Shown: in pieces, positions 7,671-11,341 of the stretch
How the letters are laid out: each line of letters opens with the position of its first letter
How positions within the stretch are numbered: position 1 is the first letter of the stretch
Source: Halothiobacillus neapolitanus
GTDB lineage: Bacteria > Pseudomonadota > Gammaproteobacteria > Halothiobacillales > Halothiobacillaceae
Length of the DNA: 11,341 bases
Assembly (NCBI GenBank): GCA_020721485.1
Contig: DYMR01000004.1
Span: 1-11,341 of the forward strand
Reading direction: 5' to 3'
Notes under the pieces: generated by a model
Told to the model about the DNA's origin: nothing
Database searches by the model: none
Seen by the model: the letters and a program-made list of their open reading frames with translations, nothing else
Position numbers and translations under genes: made by a program

Positions 7671-9071
7671 ATGTCGATTCGTACCCGCTTTGCGCCTTCC
7701 CCGACTGGTTATCTGCATATCGGTGGCGCGCGTACCGCACTGTTCAGCTATCTGTTTGCCCGCCGGCAGGGCGGCGTGTTCGTGCTGCGCGTGGAAGATA
7801 CTGATCGGGAACGCTCCACGCCGGAATCGGTGCAGGCCATTCTCGATGGCATGCAGTGGTTGAATTTAGAGTATGACGAAGGCCCGTTTTTCCAAACCGA
7901 ACGGATGGATCGGTACCGCGCCGTGATCGACACGCTGCTCGCTACCGGCCACGCCTATCATTGCTATGCGAGCAAAGAGGATTTGGACGCGCTGCGCGCC
8001 GCGCAAGAAGCGCGCGGTGAAAAACCGGGCTATGACCGCCGCTATCGGGATTTTACCGGCACGCCCCCGGTGGGGGTTGCGCCGGTCGTGCGCTTCAGAA
8101 ACCCACTCGATGGGGAGGTGGTGGTCGAGGATGGGGTGCGCGGGCGCGTAGTTTTTGCCAACCGTGAGTTGGATGATTTAATCATCGCCCGTTCCGATGG
8201 CACGCCCACCTACAATTTGACGGTGGTGGTGGATGACATCGACATGCGCATCAGCCATGTCATTCGCGGGGATGACCACCTCAACAACACGCCGCGCCAG
8301 ATCAATCTGTACCACGCCTTGGGCGCCATGCCGCCGCAGTTTGCGCATTTGCCGATGATTCACGGCCCCGATGGCGCGAAACTTTCCAAGCGTCACGGCG
8401 CGGTGAGCGTGATGCAGTACCGCGAAGATGGCTACTTGCCCGATGCGCTGTTGAACTATCTGGTGCGATTGGGTTGGTCGCATGGCGATCAAGAAGTGTT
8501 CAGCCGGGCGGAGATGGTGTCGCTGTTCGATATTGACGGCATCAATCATTCGGCGGCCAGCATCAACCCGGAAAAATTGCGCTGGCTGAATCAGCAATAT
8601 CTGAAAACGCAGGATCCATCGGTGACAGCGGTCGAGTTCTCCTGGCATTTGGCGCAGGCGGGATTGTCTGACGCGACGGGGCCGACGCCCGAAGCGCTGA
8701 TTCGCGCCTATGCCGATCGGGTTCACACTTTGGTGGAGTTGACCGAAGCCGCGCGGCCTTATTACGCCCCCTTGACGGGCTACGATCCGCAGGCGCTCGC
8801 CAAGCAAGATGCCTCGGCGCCGGAAGTGTTGGACGCTTTGAGCCGTGCGCTGGCAGATGCCGCGCTGTGGTCGTCGGTCGAGTCGCTCGATCAGGCGGTC
8901 AAGCAGGTGGCGGAACAGTTGGGCGTTAAGCTCGGCAAAGTCGGCCCCTTGTTGCGGTTGGCCTTGCTGGGGCACAGCAACTCGCCGAGTTTGGGCGTTA
9001 CCTTGTCCTTGTTTCAACCTGCCGAAGTGGCGGCTCGGCTCGCCGCACTGCGCGCGCACTGGGCGGGATAG
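7671..9071 (+). CDS. gltX: Glutamyl-tRNA synthetase
   Basis: GltX charges tRNA(Glu) with glutamate in the cytoplasm. The 466-residue product is close to the 471 residues of E. coli GltX. The class I HIGH-type motif is HIGG at 16-19 in APSPTGYLHIGGART. The KMSKS-type motif is KLSKR at 237-241, at the same position as in E. coli. The C-terminal third is the helical anticodon-binding part. The start ATG has GAGG at 7662-7665, well spaced. Of the four zinc ligands of the E. coli enzyme (Cys98, Cys100, Cys125, His127) only Cys98 remains: position 100 is Ala, and the region that should carry the other two reads RRYRDFTG, so the zinc site is lost, as in other zinc-free family members. The next gene begins three bases after the stop. 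Confidence 0.97.
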   Translation: MSIRTRFAPSPTGYLHIGGARTALFSYLFARRQGGVFVLRVEDTDRERSTPESVQAILDGMQWLNLEYDEGPFFQTERMDRYRAVIDTLLATGHAYHCYASKEDLDALRAAQEARGEKPGYDRRYRDFTGTPPVGVAPVVRFRNPLDGEVVVEDGVRGRVVFANRELDDLIIARSDGTPTYNLTVVVDDIDMRISHVIRGDDHLNNTPRQINLYHALGAMPPQFAHLPMIHGPDGAKLSKRHGAVSVMQYREDGYLPDALLNYLVRLGWSHGDQEVFSRAEMVSLFDIDGINHSAASINPEKLRWLNQQYLKTQDPSVTAVEFSWHLAQAGLSDATGPTPEALIRAYADRVHTLVELTEAARPYYAPLTGYDPQALAKQDASAPEVLDALSRALADAALWSSVESLDQAVKQVAEQLGVKLGKVGPLLRLALLGHSNSPSLGVTLSLFQPAEVAARLAALRAHWAG

Positions 9072-9074
9072 CCG

Positions 9075-11341
9075 ATGCCCCCACGCTTCGGCCTAGCAAA
9101 TCGCGCCCTGCGGTGGGTGCTGGCGTACATCGTCGGCGCGGCATTGTGGATTGGCGTGATGCAGTGGTTGTTGCGTGGGCTCGGCGGTGCCGACTGGTCG
9201 ATTTCGACCGCCGGCTTGGTGGTGGGCGGCGTGTTCGTGCTGGTCACGGCTTGGATGTTGTATCTGTTGTTGGAGCGTACGGAGCCGGACGCCGCGACGA
9301 CGAATGCAGCGTCTGCCATCCCCGTGCAGTGGCCGGGGTGGCTGCTGTTGGGGCTGTTGATCGTCGGTACGCTGGGCGCGCAGCTGTTCATGGTGTGGTA
9401 CGCCACGCGGGAATACCGTCCAGTCTTGCTCGATCAAGCGCAAACCGAGCTGACTTCGCAACTCCGTTTGCACAGCAAATTGCTGGATGACTGGTTTGCG
9501 CAGCACCAAAAATTGGTCGAGGGCATGGCGGCAGAAAAAGAGGCGCTGATCGGTCGGTTAAAGCAAACTGAGGCGAATCCTGCCCAATCGCATTTGCCCG
9601 AATTTGCCCGCTTGATTACCCAAGGGCAGTTTGAGGGCATTGCCGTATTCAATGCCGATCATCAGCGCAAATTGCAGTTTGGCTCCGATGCGGCGGGCAA
9701 AGGTGCGGATGATTTATACGAAAAAGCCGCCGCAACTTCGAGCGTGCAATTTGCCTGTACGATGCCGACCCACCACCTCGTCACCGAGTGTTATTGGGTG
9801 TTGCCGGTTTTTTTGAGCACGCAAGAAGTCAGCGGTGGACCGTGGTTTGTGATGTTCAACGCGGCGCTGTCCGAATCGGCGCTGATGCGTGCGGCCAGTG
9901 CCTCCGCCGCCTCCGTTCCGATTGAACGCGCGGTGCGCAGCCTGCTGCTGTTGATGCCCAGCGGGGGCACGCCCTCCCAATGGCAGGCCATGCCGTTGAT
10001 TTCAGAATTCTCGCGCTTGACCAGCCCGCAGTTGGCGCAGGCGATTGCCCCGCTATCGGCGGCGGATCGAGACTGCGTGAATCAATCGGCCTTGATGACG
10101 CCGGCGGACAAGCCCTTGGACAAACCTTTGGCCAAGGCCTCGGATAGCCTCTCGGACAAACCCCCGGCCAAAGTCGCCGCCATCGCCACCGATCAGGGAC
10201 AAATTCAGTGCAACGGCTTGACCGTGTTGTATGCCGCCGCGCGCGTGCCGCAAATCGACGGCCTCCTCTGGGCGGCTACCACGCAAGAAGCCGTGCTACT
10301 GCCGTTACTGCATACCCGTCGTTGGTTCGCAGGCGCGGCGCTACTCGGCATTTCCGCGTTTCTGGTGGCTCTGCTGTTCTTTTGGCGGCTGCTGAGCCGG
10401 CATCAGCAACGCCTGACCCAAGGCTTAATTCGCTCGCGGGACGACTGCGCAGCGGTTTGGGCGAACTTACCCGCCGTGGGGCTGGCGATTGTCGATGCGG
10501 CGTCTGGCCGAGTGAATTCCGTCAATCCGCGCTGGGCGCAATTGTTTCAAACCAGCCAAACCCAAGCGCAGGGCGAAGCGCTGAGCCAATTCCTGCGGCC
10601 AGCGCCCGGCTTAACCGCCCAAGAGCACACTGCACAACTGGATGCGCAATGGCTGGCCGAGCTGAGTTCGGGCTTGCGCGAAGAGGTGCAGATCGTGCGC
10701 TACATCGCCGTGGGTGCCGATCGGCGCGCGTGGATGAAATTTTCCTTGAAGGCGCAGCAAGTACCGACGGGCGATTCACCCACTTGGCTGGTGCTGGCCG
10801 AAGCGCTCGGCGATGCCGTGATTGATGCCGATGCGACACGGGCCGAGCGGGATTTCTACCGCTGGCTCGCGCAGATTCCGACCGAACGCGCGGCGGGTGT
10901 CGACACTGCCGGTGCCGAATCCTCCGAGCACTTATCCCCTCAACCGCCCGCCCAACTGCCTGTCCAACTACCTGGCCAACTACCCGATCAATCCACCCAG
11001 CCATGGGCGGGTATTGCCGAGGGGCTGATGGGTCAGACGAGTGTGGTCGCCCTGTGTTTGTACACCCATTGGCCGGCGGTGTGGGCGAGCGCGCCCGATT
11101 TGTCCGGCCCCGTGCTGGAACATCAAGAGCAGCAAGCCTATCAATGCGAGGGCTGCACCGCGCCGGTTCGTGCCATGGCGAACGAAATCGCGCGGATGGG
11201 CATTATTGAGCGGGTGCTGGTGGCGCAAACCCCGATCTTCATCGACGACGCCGTGCGCCAAGCGCAAAACGACACCGCCACCGGCGTACAGGCCGAGCTA
11301 ATCGAACAGCTCCGAACCTATCCGGTGGGGGCGCTGGCCGT
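9075..11341 (+). CDS. Multi-pass membrane sensor with cache-like, PAS and probable GAF domains (3' end outside window)
   Basis: The frame is open from ATG 9075 to the right edge, at least 755 residues, with no stop. Membrane segments lie near 13-34, 46-67, 88-110 and 417-439. The first two, with LWI and GGVFVLVTAWMLYLLLE, resemble the N-terminal pair found in many PAS-containing GGDEF/EAL or kinase proteins. Residues 113-415 should be extracytoplasmic: a helix (120-165), then a cache-like mixed region with Cys228, Cys239, Cys334 and Cys379. After the fourth helix comes PAS (about 455-575), a repetitive Pro/Gln linker (616-643) and a region from 645 that looks like GAF, with a CEGC pair at 691-694. 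The output domain is beyond the edge; GGDEF, EAL or kinase are all possible. The gene starts three bases after gltX without a clear Shine-Dalgarno sequence, so translational coupling is likely. Confidence 0.8.
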   Translation, partial: MPPRFGLANRALRWVLAYIVGAALWIGVMQWLLRGLGGADWSISTAGLVVGGVFVLVTAWMLYLLLERTEPDAATTNAASAIPVQWPGWLLLGLLIVGTLGAQLFMVWYATREYRPVLLDQAQTELTSQLRLHSKLLDDWFAQHQKLVEGMAAEKEALIGRLKQTEANPAQSHLPEFARLITQGQFEGIAVFNADHQRKLQFGSDAAGKGADDLYEKAAATSSVQFACTMPTHHLVTECYWVLPVFLSTQEVSGGPWFVMFNAALSESALMRAASASAASVPIERAVRSLLLLMPSGGTPSQWQAMPLISEFSRLTSPQLAQAIAPLSAADRDCVNQSALMTPADKPLDKPLAKASDSLSDKPPAKVAAIATDQGQIQCNGLTVLYAAARVPQIDGLLWAATTQEAVLLPLLHTRRWFAGAALLGISAFLVALLFFWRLLSRHQQRLTQGLIRSRDDCAAVWANLPAVGLAIVDAASGRVNSVNPRWAQLFQTSQTQAQGEALSQFLRPAPGLTAQEHTAQLDAQWLAELSSGLREEVQIVRYIAVGADRRAWMKFSLKAQQVPTGDSPTWLVLAEALGDAVIDADATRAERDFYRWLAQIPTERAAGVDTAGAESSEHLSPQPPAQLPVQLPGQLPDQSTQPWAGIAEGLMGQTSVVALCLYTHWPAVWASAPDLSGPVLEHQEQQAYQCEGCTAPVRAMANEIARMGIIERVLVAQTPIFIDDAVRQAQNDTATGVQAELIEQLRTYPVGALA
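10107..10172 (+). repeat. DKP/AK repeats in the periplasmic domain of the truncated sensor
   Basis: Residues 345-366 consist of short related units: DKPL, DKPLAK, then ASDSLS and DKPPAK. At DNA level GACAAGCCCTTG, GACAAACCTTTGGCCAAG and GACAAACCCCCGGCCAAA are clearly related. The block lies between Cys334 and Cys379 in the predicted extracytoplasmic part, so it is probably a flexible loop that grew by slippage or duplication. Confidence 0.6.
10941..11000 (+). repeat. Tandem 12-bp QLPx repeat in the PAS-GAF linker
   Basis: Five consecutive 12-base units each begin with CAA. The central three are CAACTGCCTGTC (10953), CAACTACCTGGC (10965) and CAACTACCCGAT (10977); the first and fifth are more diverged. 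They encode Gln-(Leu/Pro)-Pro-x repeats, residues 623-642. The unit length keeps the frame, so copy number can vary without breaking the protein. It forms a flexible linker before the probable GAF domain. Confidence 0.75.

Overview
The window reads as chromosome of a free-living, flagellated, moderately GC-rich gammaproteobacterium. The dapA-bamC pair sits as it does in Escherichia coli and its relatives, and BamC is a largely gammaproteobacterial outer-membrane component. The periplasmic sensor of the large EAL protein resembles those that read sulfur oxyanions, which would suit a sulfur-oxidising lineage such as Halothiobacillaceae. That placement is a guess and no sequence search was possible. 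No rRNA, tRNA, insertion sequence, integrase or CRISPR array was seen.

Layout: positions 1-314 hold no gene I can support, only an AT-rich stretch with a perfect palindrome just before dapA. dapA (lysine and peptidoglycan precursor synthesis) and bamC (outer-membrane assembly lipoprotein) follow on the plus strand and end at a strong intrinsic terminator. argG (arginine synthesis) comes next with its own probable -10 element. Thirty-one bases after argG begins a 931-residue signalling protein made of a periplasmic PhnD/TtrS-like sensor, PAS, degenerate GGDEF and apparently active EAL. Its start codon lies just after a hairpin that covers the likely Shine-Dalgarno sequence. A FlgT-like exported protein is encoded convergently on the minus strand. 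Divergent from it is gltX (glutamyl-tRNA synthetase). Three bases after gltX begins a large multi-pass membrane sensor (cache-like domain, PAS, probable GAF) that runs off the right edge with no stop.

How the genes fit together: housekeeping biosynthesis, envelope and translation genes are interleaved with a signalling and motility set. That set is one probable c-di-GMP phosphodiesterase, one FlgT-like flagellar or envelope protein, and one truncated sensor that may also end in a c-di-GMP output domain. The best candidate for something little described is the EAL protein, in which a single-chain periplasmic binding-protein sensor appears to control c-di-GMP breakdown.
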